A stretch of DNA of 33,832 bases from an uncultured Clostridia bacterium (GTDB lineage: Bacteria; Bacillota; Clostridia; TANB77; CAG-508). Location: the NCBI GenBank assembly GCA_944392945.1, contig CALXYJ010000016.1:1-33832 (forward strand), given 5' to 3'. The notes beneath the pieces are model-generated. The model searched no databases. It was not told the DNA's origin and worked only from the letters and a program-made list of their open reading frames with translations. Numbering within the stretch: position 1 is the first letter of the stretch; every line of letters begins with the position of its first letter. The translations under genes and the position numbers were made by a program. Shown here piece after piece: positions 17,196 to 25,794 of the stretch.

Positions 17196-18923
17196 ATGGA
17201 ATATTTAAATGAATATAAAAAATGGTGTACAAGTGATACATTTGACGAAGAAACAAGAGAAGAATTAATTAATATAAAGGATAATCAAAAGGAAATAGAA
17301 GATAGATTTTATAAAGAATTGGAATTTGGAACAGCTGGATTAAGAGGTGTTATTGGTGCTGGAACAAATAGAATGAATAAATATACGGTAGGTAAGGCAA
17401 CACAGGGATTAGCAAACTACATAATAAAAAAACATGGAGAAGACAGAGGTGTTGCAATTTCTTATGACTCAAGACATATGTCTCCTGAATTTAGTAAAGA
17501 AACAGCATTAATATTAAATGCAAATGGAATAAAAACATATTTATTTGATTCTTTAAGACCAGTACCTGAATTGTCATTTGCGGTAAGACAGTTAAATTGT
17601 ATTGCAGGGGTTATGATAACTGCAAGTCACAATCCACCAAAATATAATGGATATAAAGTGTATTGGGAAGATGGAGCACAGATAGTTCCACCAATAGATA
17701 AAGAGATTATAGAAGAAGTAAAAAATATACAAGATTACTCAGAAATTAAAAAAATAACACAAGAAGAAGCAGAAAGTCAGAAATTATATAATGTAATTGG
17801 TAAAGATATAGATGAAAAATATATGGAAATATTAGAAAAGCTTATTTTAAATCCTGATATTATTAAAAAGCAAAAAGATCTAAAGATAGTATATACACCA
17901 TTACACGGAACAGGAAATATACCAGTTAGAACAATATTAAAAAGACTAGGATTTGAAAATGTTTATATTGTAAAAGAGCAAGAATTACCAGATGGAGATT
18001 TTCCAACAGTAGATTATCCAAACCCAGAAGATCCAAAAGCATTTAAGTTAGCATTGGAATTAGCAAAACAGAAGGATGCAGACATTGTTTTAGCTACAGA
18101 CCCAGATGCCGATAGATTAGGGGTATATGCTAAAGATTCAAAAACAGGAGAATATAAATCTTTTACTGGAAACATGTCAGGTCTACTACTTGCTGAATAT
18201 GAACTTTCTCAGAAAAAAGAAAGAAACATGATTCCTGATAATGGAGTTTTAATAAAGACTATTGTTTCTTCAAAATTAGCAGATAGTATTGCTAAATATT
18301 ATAATATTGAATTAAAAGAAGTTTTAACAGGATTTAAATATATAGGTGAACAAATAAAAATATTTGAGCAAACAAAGAAAAATACATATCTATTTGGATT
18401 TGAAGAGAGCTATGGTTGTTTAATAGGAACACATGCTAGGGATAAAGATGGTATAGCTGCCGTAATGGTGTTATGTGAAGCAGCAGCATATTATAAAGAA
18501 CATAATTTAACTTTGTGGGATCAAATGATTAAAATATACGAAAAATATGGATATTTCAAAGAAGATTTGCTTTCAATAACATTGGAAGGAATTGATGGAG
18601 CAAATAAAATAAAACAAATGATGGAAAAATTAAGGAATAATGTACCAGCAAAAATAGGGTCATATAAAGTAGAGAAATTTAGAGATTATAAAACTGGCAA
18701 AATAAAAGACATAGAAATAAAAGAGGAAACGAGCACAAATTTACCAATATCAAATGTAATTTATTTTGATCTAGAAAATGATTCATGGGTATGTGTTAGA
18801 CCATCAGGAACTGAACCAAAAATAAAATTTTATGTTGGAATAAGAGGAAATAATATTGAAGACGCAGAGGATAAAGTAAAACAATTAAAAGATGATATAA
18901 AAGCATTAATTGAAACAATGTAA
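17196..18923 (+). CDS. pgcA: Phosphoglucomutase (alpha-D-phosphohexomutase family)
   Basis: A 575-residue enzyme interconverting glucose 6-phosphate and glucose 1-phosphate through a phosphoserine intermediate. All four family motifs are present: the active serine in TASHNPPKYNG (Ser144), the metal-binding DPDADRLG (302-309), the sugar-binding GFEESYG (401-407) and the phosphate-binding RPSGTEPK (535-542). Length and motifs match PgcA/YhxB of Bacillota rather than the shorter GlmM. It follows the pyrophosphorylase gene, so the pair likely supplies UDP-glucose for envelope glycans or glycolipids. Start ATG has aaaggagg seven bases upstream. Confidence 0.93.
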   Translation: MEYLNEYKKWCTSDTFDEETREELINIKDNQKEIEDRFYKELEFGTAGLRGVIGAGTNRMNKYTVGKATQGLANYIIKKHGEDRGVAISYDSRHMSPEFSKETALILNANGIKTYLFDSLRPVPELSFAVRQLNCIAGVMITASHNPPKYNGYKVYWEDGAQIVPPIDKEIIEEVKNIQDYSEIKKITQEEAESQKLYNVIGKDIDEKYMEILEKLILNPDIIKKQKDLKIVYTPLHGTGNIPVRTILKRLGFENVYIVKEQELPDGDFPTVDYPNPEDPKAFKLALELAKQKDADIVLATDPDADRLGVYAKDSKTGEYKSFTGNMSGLLLAEYELSQKKERNMIPDNGVLIKTIVSSKLADSIAKYYNIELKEVLTGFKYIGEQIKIFEQTKKNTYLFGFEESYGCLIGTHARDKDGIAAVMVLCEAAAYYKEHNLTLWDQMIKIYEKYGYFKEDLLSITLEGIDGANKIKQMMEKLRNNVPAKIGSYKVEKFRDYKTGKIKDIEIKEETSTNLPISNVIYFDLENDSWVCVRPSGTEPKIKFYVGIRGNNIEDAEDKVKQLKDDIKALIETM

Positions 18924-18967
18924 ATAAAATGAATCTAAAAATTATAATTGAGCAAAGCCAATAAAAT

Positions 18968-19000
18968 AAAGTCAATATATAAATATTGGCTTTATTTTTT
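18968..19000 (+). terminator. Terminator after pgcA
   Basis: Stem aaagtcaatat with atattggcttt (11 bp, one G-U, loop ataa) followed by atttttt. A second left arm, aaagccaata at 18954-18963, is a perfect match for the same right arm and could compete. The T run overlaps the stop of the convergent regulator gene. Confidence 0.85.
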
Positions 19001-19318
19001 AATCCTTTTTATTAAATCCAAAATCATGTTTTGATCTTCAAGTGTCATATCTTTTAATTCATCTGTTATGGTTGTGATAATAGCATCTGAATCTTTTTCA
19101 AAAAACTGATTAAATAATTGAGTTGGGTTTGTATTTATGGCTTTACAAAGTAAAATGATATTATAGATACTAGCATTATATTTTCCATTTTCAAACTTTG
19201 ATAAATATTCAGGTGTTAAATCACTTTTTTCAGCGACTTCTTCTTGAGTAAATTTTTTATTTTTTCTGATTTGTTTATAAGTGTTACCAATAATTTTATT
19301 TGCTTCTTTTAAATCCAT
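18992..19318 (-). CDS. XRE-family transcriptional regulator
   Basis: A 108-residue protein with a Cro/C1-type helix-turn-helix over about residues 9-65. The recognition region is QEEVAEKSDLTPEYLSKFEN, followed by the usual helix ending in NPTQLFNQFF. The C-terminal 35 residues are acidic then basic and probably helical, suited to dimerisation. Start ATG has aggagg seven bases upstream. It is a single gene, convergent with pgcA and upstream of the TtcA-like gene on the same strand but read away from it. Targets are unknown. A short inverted repeat (aagt...actt) in its leader could be an autoregulatory site. Confidence 0.88.
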   Translation of the reverse strand: MDLKEANKIIGNTYKQIRKNKKFTQEEVAEKSDLTPEYLSKFENGKYNASIYNIILLCKAINTNPTQLFNQFFEKDSDAIITTITDELKDMTLEDQNMILDLIKRIKK

Positions 19319-19422
19319 GTGCTATCCTCCTAAAAAATTTATATTAAGTATAACAGCACTTTAAGAATAATTTAATGAACTAAATATTAAAAAACAACAT
19401 TTAAATTAAACTATAATTAAAA

Positions 19423-20133
19423 TTAAATATTCCAACCTTTAATTTTACTTCGTTTAATAGCACCATATATATTTGCCCTAACATGTGGAATTTCTTTACT
19501 AAGATTATATAACAAAGCTTTTATTTCTTCACGCTTTGATTTGCCATCCATAGGACAAGCTTTGGGCATAATGTTGATATTATTATTTTTTATAAAGCTA
19601 CGAGTTTGTTTTTCACTAACATATATTAGAGGTCTAATTAAAGTCATTTTAGATCTATCCATGTATGTTAGGGGAGCAAAGGTAGAAATATTGCCTGTAT
19701 ACAAAATATTCATAAGAAATGTTTCTAAAACATCATCTTCATTGTGACCTAAAGCAATTTTATTGCATCCATGTTCAATTGCAGTAGTATTTAAAATTCC
19801 TCGTCGTAAATTTGCACAAAGTGAACAAGGATTTTTTTCTTTCCTGATATCAAATACGATTTCTTTTATATAACTGTTTACAATAAATAAATCTACATCA
19901 ATCTTTTTACAAATATCATATAATATATTAACATCAAAAAATTCAAAGCCAGGATTTACTGTTATTGCAATTAACTCAAACTTTTTTGGATAAAATCTTT
20001 GTAAATTTTTAAGAGCAAGTAGTAAAGTTATTGAATCCTTACCTCCGGATAAAGCTACAGCTATTTTATCTCCTTCATCTATCATATGAAATTCTTCTAT
20101 TGCTTTTCTCATTGAACCAAGTATTTTTTGCAT
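19423..20133 (-). CDS. TtcA-family tRNA 2-thiolation PP-loop protein
   Basis: A 236-residue PP-loop ATPase of the TtcA/TtuA group. The PP-loop is SGGKDS (29-34). Cysteines in NPCSLC (Cys103, Cys106) and a third in KACPMDG (Cys193) match the three-cysteine arrangement that holds a [4Fe-4S] cluster in TtcA. TtcA thiolates C32 of some tRNAs in proteobacteria; clostridial members are annotated by similarity, and the actual target is untested. The ATG start has gaaagga upstream. It stands alone, with a tRNA gene divergent about 240 bases upstream, which may be coincidence. Confidence 0.85.
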   Translation of the reverse strand: MQKILGSMRKAIEEFHMIDEGDKIAVALSGGKDSITLLLALKNLQRFYPKKFELIAITVNPGFEFFDVNILYDICKKIDVDLFIVNSYIKEIVFDIRKEKNPCSLCANLRRGILNTTAIEHGCNKIALGHNEDDVLETFLMNILYTGNISTFAPLTYMDRSKMTLIRPLIYVSEKQTRSFIKNNNINIMPKACPMDGKSKREEIKALLYNLSKEIPHVRANIYGAIKRSKIKGWNI

Positions 20134-20219
20134 AATTAAAATCCTTTCTTAATTGGTCTAGATTATACCGTGAAAATAAAAAACTAGAACACAGTTTAAT
20201 TAGCTATGCCCAATTATAG

Positions 20220-20251
20220 TTGTCGTAGAAGAACAAAAATTCTGACGACAA
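20220..20251. repeat. Inverted repeat between ttcA-like gene and tRNA-Arg
   Basis: Arms ttgtcgt and acgacaa (7 bp perfect) extend inward by agaa/ttct with one bulged base, around a nine-base A-rich loop. No T run follows on either strand. It lies about 90 bases upstream of the TtcA-like start, so it is either an operator or a leader hairpin. The remainder of this 240-base gap shows only the tRNA promoter. Confidence 0.5.
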
Positions 20252-20329
20252 TCTAATTATATCGAAAAAACTGACAAATTTCAATACTTTTACCTTTTAG
20301 CTTTAAGCTATTAATTTAAATATCTTGGC

Positions 20330-20357
20330 TTGAAAAAATAAAATTATGTGGTATAAT
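20330..20357 (+). promoter_or_regulatory. Promoter of tRNA-Arg
   Basis: TTGAAA, a 16-base spacer with a TG just before the -10, and TATAAT, ending 17 bases before the tRNA 5' end. Confidence 0.75.
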
Positions 20358-20374
20358 ATCTATCGTAAAAAGAC

Positions 20375-20451
20375 GCACTTATAGCTCAGGTGGATAGAGC
20401 GCTCCCCTCCTAAGGGAGAGGTCGCTGGTTCGAATCCAGCTAAGTGCACCA
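20375..20451 (+). tRNA. tRNA-Arg (anticodon CCT)
   Basis: A full cloverleaf is visible: acceptor arms GCACTTA and TAAGTGC, D-stem GCTC/GAGC, anticodon stem CTCCC/GGGAG with loop CTCCTAA, and T-arm GCTGG TTCGAAT CCAGC. The discriminator is A, followed by an encoded CCA. The anticodon CCT (20409-20411) reads AGG. The next gene, tadA, begins 12 bases later, so the tRNA may be cut from a common transcript. Confidence 0.97.
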
Positions 20452-20463
20452 ATAGAGGTTTAA

Positions 20464-20949
20464 ATGGAAGATAAAGAATTTTTTATGAAAGAAGCAATAA
20501 AAGAAGCTAAAAAAGCATACAGCAAGGATGAAGTACCAATAGGGGCAGTAATTGTTAAAGATGGAAAAATTATTGCAAGAGGACATAATTTAAAAGAGAC
20601 AAAAAAAGATACAGTAAAACATGCGGAAATTATAGCGATAGAAAAAGCAAGCAAAAAAATTGATGCATGGAGATTAGAAGATTGTGATATATATGTAACA
20701 ATGGAACCATGTCCTATGTGTATGGGAGCAATAATTAATTCAAGAATCCGAAAAATATACTATGGTGTTGAAGATTATAAAGCAGGGGCCTGTGGATCAG
20801 TAGTGGATTTAACAAAATATAAATTTAATCATATACCAGAATATGAAAAAAATTTATTAGAGGAAGAATGTAAGGAAGTTTTACAAAACTTTTTTAAAGA
20901 ATTACGTGTCAAAAAGAAAAAAGATAGAGGTGCGAATATTGAAAATTAG
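20464..20949 (+). CDS. tadA: tRNA adenosine(34) deaminase
   Basis: TadA converts A34 to inosine in the anticodon of tRNA-Arg(ACG). The 161-residue protein has the cytidine-deaminase-fold zinc site: HAE (53-55, the glutamate being the proton shuttle) and EPCPMC (81-86, zinc cysteines 83 and 86). The start ATG has agagg upstream. It is followed by an overlapping membrane protein gene, SRP RNA and dnaX. In Bacillus subtilis the same order tadA-scr-dnaX occurs, which strongly supports the assignment. Confidence 0.95.
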   Translation: MEDKEFFMKEAIKEAKKAYSKDEVPIGAVIVKDGKIIARGHNLKETKKDTVKHAEIIAIEKASKKIDAWRLEDCDIYVTMEPCPMCMGAIINSRIRKIYYGVEDYKAGACGSVVDLTKYKFNHIPEYEKNLLEEECKEVLQNFFKELRVKKKKDRGANIEN

Positions 20950-21682
20950 TGAATTAAAAAATAAGAAAATTGTGCATATATGCATAATACTAGGAATAAT
21001 AGTTCTTATTTTAATCATAGCTGGTATAATTATGCTAAGGTATCAGGTAGAAGGAGAAACTAATCTACCTTTTGAGCTTTCTAAAATGATTATTGTAAGT
21101 ACGGCAGAAGGAAATGAAATAGATGCCGTAGATGACAATAGGTGGAATTTTAGCGTAAACCAAAATAATGATATTTATTTAGAAATAGGAAAAAACGAAG
21201 AATATAAAAAAAGCACAAGTATAAAAAATATTACATTCGAGAATTTTTATATAGATAAAGCAAATGGAGCAGAAAATATAAAATTATATAGAGCAAATTC
21301 CGAAGGTAAAATAGTAGAAGACGAAACTCATCTAATAAATAATTCGTTAAATTACGAGGGTGAAAAAGAAACAAATTTAGATGAATTAAAAATCTCTAAC
21401 CAAGGAAGTATAATTTTAATAAGATCTGTTAATCAAAATGTATGTGAAGTAAGAAATAATGATGAATCAATAATACATGATGGAACCTTGCTTGCAAAAG
21501 GAAATGTTGTTCCAGAAGATTTAGAATATACATTAAGTTTTGATATTATAATAGAAACAAACAGAAATATAAAATATAAAGGAACTGTATCTATACAGCT
21601 ACCTATGGGAGATATAGAAACAGAAGGAAAAGGACGATTGGAAAAAACAGATTTTAGTGATGTAATTTTTAAAAGAATGTAA
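20939..21682 (+). CDS. Unknown membrane-anchored protein
   Basis: The frame overlaps the end of tadA by eleven bases. The likely start is a TTG eight bases after agagg, giving 247 residues; a GTG at 20930 overlaps that ribosome binding site and a GTG at 20906 has none. A single membrane helix at about residues 10-33 is followed by a 210-residue outside domain predicted mostly beta, with an acidic bias and only one cysteine. I do not recognise the domain. The overlap means translational coupling to tadA, but there is no obvious functional link to tRNA editing. The gene sits where Bacillus has only a short gap before the SRP RNA. Confidence 0.75.
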   Translation: MKISELKNKKIVHICIILGIIVLILIIAGIIMLRYQVEGETNLPFELSKMIIVSTAEGNEIDAVDDNRWNFSVNQNNDIYLEIGKNEEYKKSTSIKNITFENFYIDKANGAENIKLYRANSEGKIVEDETHLINNSLNYEGEKETNLDELKISNQGSIILIRSVNQNVCEVRNNDESIIHDGTLLAKGNVVPEDLEYTLSFDIIIETNRNIKYKGTVSIQLPMGDIETEGKGRLEKTDFSDVIFKRM

Positions 21683-21688
21683 AATGTC

Positions 21689-21717
21689 TTGCTAAAAGTA
21701 AAAAAAACGTATATAAT
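21689..21717 (+). promoter_or_regulatory. Promoter of the SRP RNA
   Basis: TTGCTA, 17 bases, TATAAT. It begins seven bases after the preceding stop. A start about seven bases past the -10 would leave a 24-base leader before the paired 5' arm of the RNA. Confidence 0.7.
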
Positions 21718-21748
21718 ATCAACGTACCAAAAATTATATAATTTAGAA

Positions 21749-21870
21749 GTTTAGCCTTTGTATGGAAAGTAAGCTCCAATAAAAAGCTATGAACCTTGTC
21801 AGGTCCGGAAGGAAGCAGCAATAAGTAGTGCATTTATGTGGAGTACTTGCTTTCCATAGAGAGGCTAAAC
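21749..21870 (+). ncRNA. ffs: Signal recognition particle RNA, short form
   Basis: The Ffh-binding domain is present: gtcaggtccggaaggaag with agcagcaataag following, the near-invariant core of bacterial SRP RNA. Outer arms gtttagcct (21749-21757) and aggctaaac (21862-21870) pair perfectly, and tatggaaagtaagctcca pairs with tggagtacttgctttccata inside them. The hairpin of about 122 bases lacks the Alu domain found in the roughly 270-base Bacillus scRNA. The position between tadA and dnaX matches Bacillus. Function: scaffold of the SRP for co-translational membrane targeting. Confidence 0.95.
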
Positions 21871-21908
21871 TTAAATTGGTAACTTTTAGTTAAATGGGAA
21901 GTGATAAA

Positions 21909-23531
21909 ATGGCTTATACAGCTTTATATAGAAAATTCAGACCTTTAACTTTTAGCGAAATTGTGGGACAGGATCATATTACTAGAACATTAAAAAATCA
22001 ATTAATAGCAGGAAGAGTTGGACATGCGTATTTATTTAATGGATGTAGAGGAACAGGTAAAACCTCAGCAGCTAAAATTCTAGCAAGAGCAATAAATTGT
22101 TTAAACCCTAAAGATGGGGAGCCATGTAATGAATGCGAGATTTGTAAAGCTGCTATTTCTGGATCATTAATGGATATTGTAGAAATGGATGCAGCATCAA
22201 ATAATAGTGTTGAAGATATAAGATTAATAAGGGATGAAGTTAATTTTTTACCAACACTTGCAAAATATAGAGTATACATAATAGATGAGGTACATATGTT
22301 ATCACAAGGTGCGTTTAATGCTTTGCTAAAAACATTGGAAGAACCACCTGCACATGTAAAATTTATATTAGCGACTACAGAACCACAAAAATTACCAGCA
22401 ACCATCTTATCAAGATGCCAAAGATTTGACTTTAAAAAGATATCTCCAGAAGATATTGTAAAAAGATTAAAAATAGTTTGCGAATCTAGTAAATTAGATG
22501 CAGACGAAAATGCTTTAAGAATTATAGCATCTTTATCTGAAGGAGCTCTAAGGGATGCATTAAGTATATTAGAAAGATGTGTTCAAGATGGAGAAAATAA
22601 AATAAGTGAAGAAAAAGTAAAAGAATTAGTTGGAATTCCAAAATTAAGCTATATAGAGGAAATAGTAGGAAGCGTTTTGGAAAAAGATATAAGTAAGTGT
22701 TTAGAAACATTAAAGGCAATTATGGAAGATGGAAAAGACCAAAATAATTTTTTGTGGGAAGTAATAAAATATGTAAAAGATGTATTATTATATAAAGTAA
22801 CTGGTGAAACAGGAATTTATAGTCAAACAGAACAAGAAAAGTTAAAAGAGTTTGCAGAAAAATCAACTAAAGAAGAATTAGTTCATTTAATATATGAATT
22901 ATCAGATCTAGAGAATGATATGAAATGGTCATCACAAAAAACAATAATGTTAGAAGCAGGATTTATAAGATTATGTGATACTAGTGTTAAAGCTAAAATG
23001 GAGATTCCTGTAAACATACCAACAGCTTCTAGTGTAAACAATCAAGAATTACAGGAATTACAAAGGAGAATATTTAAAATAGAAAATTTTTTAAGTCAGA
23101 TTAGTAGGTCTAAAACAGAAAGTTTAACAAATAATATAAAACAACAGCCAAAATCTGAAGAAAAAAAGATAGAAAGAAAACCGCTAAGTCCAGAAGAATT
23201 AAAAAATAATGCCTTTTGGAAAGATATTGTTGTAAAATTTAAAACTGAAGGAAAAATGGGATTATATACAAATTTATTAAATACTAATATTACAGAAATA
23301 AATGATATGACAGTTGGAATTAATTTTGCTAATGGCTTAAAACCGTTAGCAAAAGGAATATTAGAAAAGCCAGAAAATATAAGTGAGATTTCAAAAGAAA
23401 TATCAATAGCTTTTGGAAAAGAAATGAAAGTAAAATTAATAGATAATAAAGTAGATAAAAAGCCAGAAAAGACTGAATTAGAAAATTTAGTGCAAGGTTT
23501 AGATATCCCAATAGATATTATAGAAGAATAA
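21909..23531 (+). CDS. dnaX: DNA polymerase III subunits gamma/tau
   Basis: DnaX is the clamp-loader ATPase of the replisome. The 540-residue protein has Walker A GCRGTGKT (45-52), the zinc module with cysteines 64, 73, 76 and 79, the Walker B DEVH (126-129) and the sensor SRC (168-170). A C-terminal tau-like part follows from about 370, with a charged linker and a domain starting NNAFWKDIV. The start is taken at MAYTALYRKF, which aligns with other DnaX proteins; an ATG five codons upstream has no ribosome binding site. The dnaX-ebfC-recR order is standard for Bacillota. Confidence 0.97.
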   Translation: MAYTALYRKFRPLTFSEIVGQDHITRTLKNQLIAGRVGHAYLFNGCRGTGKTSAAKILARAINCLNPKDGEPCNECEICKAAISGSLMDIVEMDAASNNSVEDIRLIRDEVNFLPTLAKYRVYIIDEVHMLSQGAFNALLKTLEEPPAHVKFILATTEPQKLPATILSRCQRFDFKKISPEDIVKRLKIVCESSKLDADENALRIIASLSEGALRDALSILERCVQDGENKISEEKVKELVGIPKLSYIEEIVGSVLEKDISKCLETLKAIMEDGKDQNNFLWEVIKYVKDVLLYKVTGETGIYSQTEQEKLKEFAEKSTKEELVHLIYELSDLENDMKWSSQKTIMLEAGFIRLCDTSVKAKMEIPVNIPTASSVNNQELQELQRRIFKIENFLSQISRSKTESLTNNIKQQPKSEEKKIERKPLSPEELKNNAFWKDIVVKFKTEGKMGLYTNLLNTNITEINDMTVGINFANGLKPLAKGILEKPENISEISKEISIAFGKEMKVKLIDNKVDKKPEKTELENLVQGLDIPIDIIEE

Positions 23532-23546
23532 TAGGAGGTAAAAATT

Positions 23547-23891
23547 ATGTCAAGACGTGGAGGATTCCCAGGAGGAATGGGAGGATTCGGAGGAATGAAT
23601 CTAAATAATTTAATGAAGGAAGCTAAAAAGATGCAAACAGATATAGAAAAAGCACAAACAGAAATAGCTTCTAAGGAATTTGAAAGTACAGCTGGTGGAG
23701 GAGCAATAACAGTAAAAGTAAGTGGAAAGAAATTAATAAAAGAAATAAAGTTAAATAAAGATATTGTAGACCCAGATGATGTAGAAATGTTACAAGATTT
23801 AATAATTACTTGTGTTAATGATGCCTTAGGTAAAGTAGATAGTGCAACAGAACAACAAATGGGAAAATTTAATATACCAGGATTAATGTAA
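23547..23891 (+). CDS. ebfC: YbaB/EbfC nucleoid-associated protein
   Basis: A 114-residue DNA-binding protein of the YbaB/EbfC family. It has a glycine- and methionine-rich N-terminus (residues 4-17), a helix with [10 protein letters not shown], the core strand [13 protein letters not shown] and the terminal helix region [11 protein letters not shown]. The family forms dimers that bind and compact DNA with little sequence preference. It lies 15 bases after dnaX with aggagg upstream and ten bases before recR. Confidence 0.95.
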   Translation: MSRRGGFPGGMGGFGGMNLNNLMKEAKKMQTDIEKAQTEIASKEFESTAGGGAITVKVSGKKLIKEIKLNKDIVDPDDVEMLQDLIITCVNDALGKVDSATEQQMGKFNIPGLM

Positions 23892-23901
23892 GGAGCATAA
23901 A

Positions 23902-24501
23902 ATGTCTATATATTCACCATCAATAGAAAAATTAATAGAGAATTTTGAAAAATTACCAAGTATTGGTCACAAAACAGCTACAAGACTTGCTTTTTATATG
24001 TTAAATTGTAATGATGAAACAGCAGAAGAATTTGTTAAATCAATAGAAGATGCTAGAAAAAATTTAAAATATTGTTCAATATGTTTTAACATATCAGATA
24101 CTGATCCATGTTTAATTTGTGCAAATCCTAAAAGAGATAAATCAACTATATGCGTAGTAGAAGATGTAAAAGATATAATCGCAATGGAAAAGACACACGA
24201 ATATAAAGGAGTTTACCATGTGTTACATGGATCAATATCACCAATGAATGGTGTAGGACCAGATGATATAAAAATAAAAGAACTATTAAAAAGATTGCAA
24301 AGTGGAGATGTAAAGGAAGTAATTTTAGCTACAAACCCAAGAGTAGAAGGAGAAGCTACAGCAATGTATTTATCTAAAATAATTAAACCGTTGGGAATTA
24401 AAGTAACAAGAATTGCAAGAGGTATTCCAATTGGTGGAGATCTAGAGTATACTGATGAAATTACTTTATTACAGGCATTAGAAGGACGTATGGAAATATG
24501 A
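23902..24501 (+). CDS. recR: Recombination mediator RecR
   Basis: RecR works with RecO and RecF to load RecA on gapped DNA. The 199-residue protein has a helix-hairpin-helix (LPSIGHKTA, 18-26), a four-cysteine zinc motif (Cys58, 61, 70, 73) and a Toprim domain starting near STICVVED (81-88). Length is normal. Ribosome binding site aaggag. Its stop overlaps the truA start (ATGA), so the two are coupled. Confidence 0.97.
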   Translation: MSIYSPSIEKLIENFEKLPSIGHKTATRLAFYMLNCNDETAEEFVKSIEDARKNLKYCSICFNISDTDPCLICANPKRDKSTICVVEDVKDIIAMEKTHEYKGVYHVLHGSISPMNGVGPDDIKIKELLKRLQSGDVKEVILATNPRVEGEATAMYLSKIIKPLGIKVTRIARGIPIGGDLEYTDEITLLQALEGRMEI

Positions 24502-25235
24502 GAAATATTAAATTAACCATAGAATATGATGGCAGAGAATTTAATGGGTGGCAAAAACAGCCAAATAAATTAAATATTCAAGGAAATATAGAAAAAGTAA
24601 TTTCTGATATTACAAAAGAAGAGATTGAAATAATTGGGTCTGGGAGAACTGATGCAGGAGTACATGCTTTAGGGCAAGTGGCAAATTTTAAAACTAACTC
24701 TACTATTCCAATCGAAAAATTTGCAATAGCAATTAATTCAAGACTAAAAAAGTCAATAGTTATAAAAAAAGCAGAAGAAGTTGATGAAAGATTCCATAGT
24801 AGATACAATTGTAAGCAAAAAACATATAGATATATTATTAATAATTCGGAAACGGGAAGTGCTATATATAGAAATTTAGAATATAATATAAAAAATCATT
24901 TAGATGTAGAAAAAATGCAAGAAGCATCTAAATATTTTGTAGGAGAGCATGATTTTTCTGCATTTAAAGCAAGTGGAACAAGCAGTAAAAGTAGTGTAAG
25001 AACAATATATTCTGCAAAAGTAGAAAAAGAAGGAGAAAGAATAATTATTGAGCTTACGGGGAATGGTTTTTTATATAATATGGTAAGAATAATTTCTGGA
25101 ACTTTAGTAGAAGTAGGATTAGGAAAAATAAAGCCGGAACAAATTCCAGAAATAATACAATCTAAAAATAGGCAAAATGCAGGAAAAACATTACCACCAT
25201 ACGGATTATATCTTGTAGAAGTTAACTATAAATAG
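24498..25235 (+). CDS. truA: tRNA pseudouridine(38-40) synthase
   Basis: TruA isomerises uridines 38-40 in the anticodon arm of many tRNAs. The 245-residue protein carries the catalytic aspartate in [14 protein letters not shown] (Asp52), the motif RYIINN following KTY, and the C-terminal [13 protein letters not shown] block. It overlaps recR by four bases, an association not found in Bacillus subtilis, where truA sits with ribosomal protein genes. No terminator is evident downstream. Confidence 0.96.
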   Translation: MRNIKLTIEYDGREFNGWQKQPNKLNIQGNIEKVISDITKEEIEIIGSGRTDAGVHALGQVANFKTNSTIPIEKFAIAINSRLKKSIVIKKAEEVDERFHSRYNCKQKTYRYIINNSETGSAIYRNLEYNIKNHLDVEKMQEASKYFVGEHDFSAFKASGTSSKSSVRTIYSAKVEKEGERIIIELTGNGFLYNMVRIISGTLVEVGLGKIKPEQIPEIIQSKNRQNAGKTLPPYGLYLVEVNYK

Positions 25236-25269
25236 TAACCAAAAAATATAAACATTCATAATATATTAT

Positions 25270-25360
25270 AAAGCTAAATAGGGAGAGAATAATTGGGTTT
25301 CCCAATAAACGATATATTCATGCCTAGTATGCCTTCCAAGGAATAGCAAGAAAGGAATGA
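25270..25360 (+). other. Leader region with small hairpins
   Basis: The gap between truA and the next gene is less AT-rich than other gaps and holds a small hairpin attggg-ttt-cccaat (25292-25306) and the palindrome ttccaaggaa (25334-25343). It does not match a riboswitch class I know. No clear promoter precedes it, so it may be part of the truA transcript. Confidence 0.3.
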
Positions 25361-25367
25361 AATTATT

Positions 25368-25781
25368 ATGAATGTTTTATTAGTATTTTTTGCAATACCA
25401 TTTGCTGTAATAGTAATTTCTATAGCACTAGAAAAACTTTTAGATTGCCCAATTTTGGTTGCGTCAGTGATTTTTTCTATATTATTAATAATTGCAATAT
25501 TATTATCTAGTAGTATATTTTTTATTCTAGCAGTTATATATACTATATTAGCATTTTTAGCAGCATGGATTAGTAAATATATTTGTAGATTTATAAGAAA
25601 TATAAGAAATTGTAATACTTGTAATAATGAAAATTGTGATGAATCAAATAATGGAAATACAATAACGGTAAATGGAAGAGTAAGATTATTAGATTCGAAT
25701 AACAATTGTAATAACCAAACAAATAATGCAAATAATATAAATAATACTGGAACATTTTGTGGATGTTTTAGAAGAAGATAG
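25368..25781 (+). CDS. DUF2651-like small membrane protein
   Basis: A 137-residue protein with three hydrophobic segments (about 1-20, 28-50 and 53-76) resembling the DUF2651/YbeF family, notably SSSIFFILAVIYTILAF. The remaining 60 residues form an unusual tail rich in asparagine and cysteine, with CNTCNNENC and a final CGCFRRR, which the short Bacillus members lack. The tail might bind metal or form disulfides; this is inference. Ribosome binding is by aaagga eleven bases upstream, rather distant. It ends 13 bases before rqcP. Confidence 0.65.
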   Translation: MNVLLVFFAIPFAVIVISIALEKLLDCPILVASVIFSILLIIAILLSSSIFFILAVIYTILAFLAAWISKYICRFIRNIRNCNTCNNENCDESNNGNTITVNGRVRLLDSNNNCNNQTNNANNINNTGTFCGCFRRR

Positions 25782-25794
25782 ACGGGAGATTAAA

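Noticed and set aside
19423..20451. Functional link between the TtcA-like gene and the neighbouring tRNA-Arg
   Set aside because: They are divergent with separate promoters; proximity alone is not evidence of substrate.
20906..20941. GTG at 20906 or 20930 as start of the gene after tadA
   Set aside because: The first has no ribosome binding site and the second overlaps it; the TTG at 20939 has agagg at a proper distance.
25270..25367. Riboswitch upstream of the DUF2651-like gene
   Set aside because: Only a 6-bp hairpin and a short palindrome are visible; no known aptamer motif is recognised.
25357..25371. Upstream four-codon ORF (MKLL) overlapping the DUF2651-like start
   Set aside because: Its ATG directly follows the ribosome binding site with no spacing, so initiation there is unlikely.
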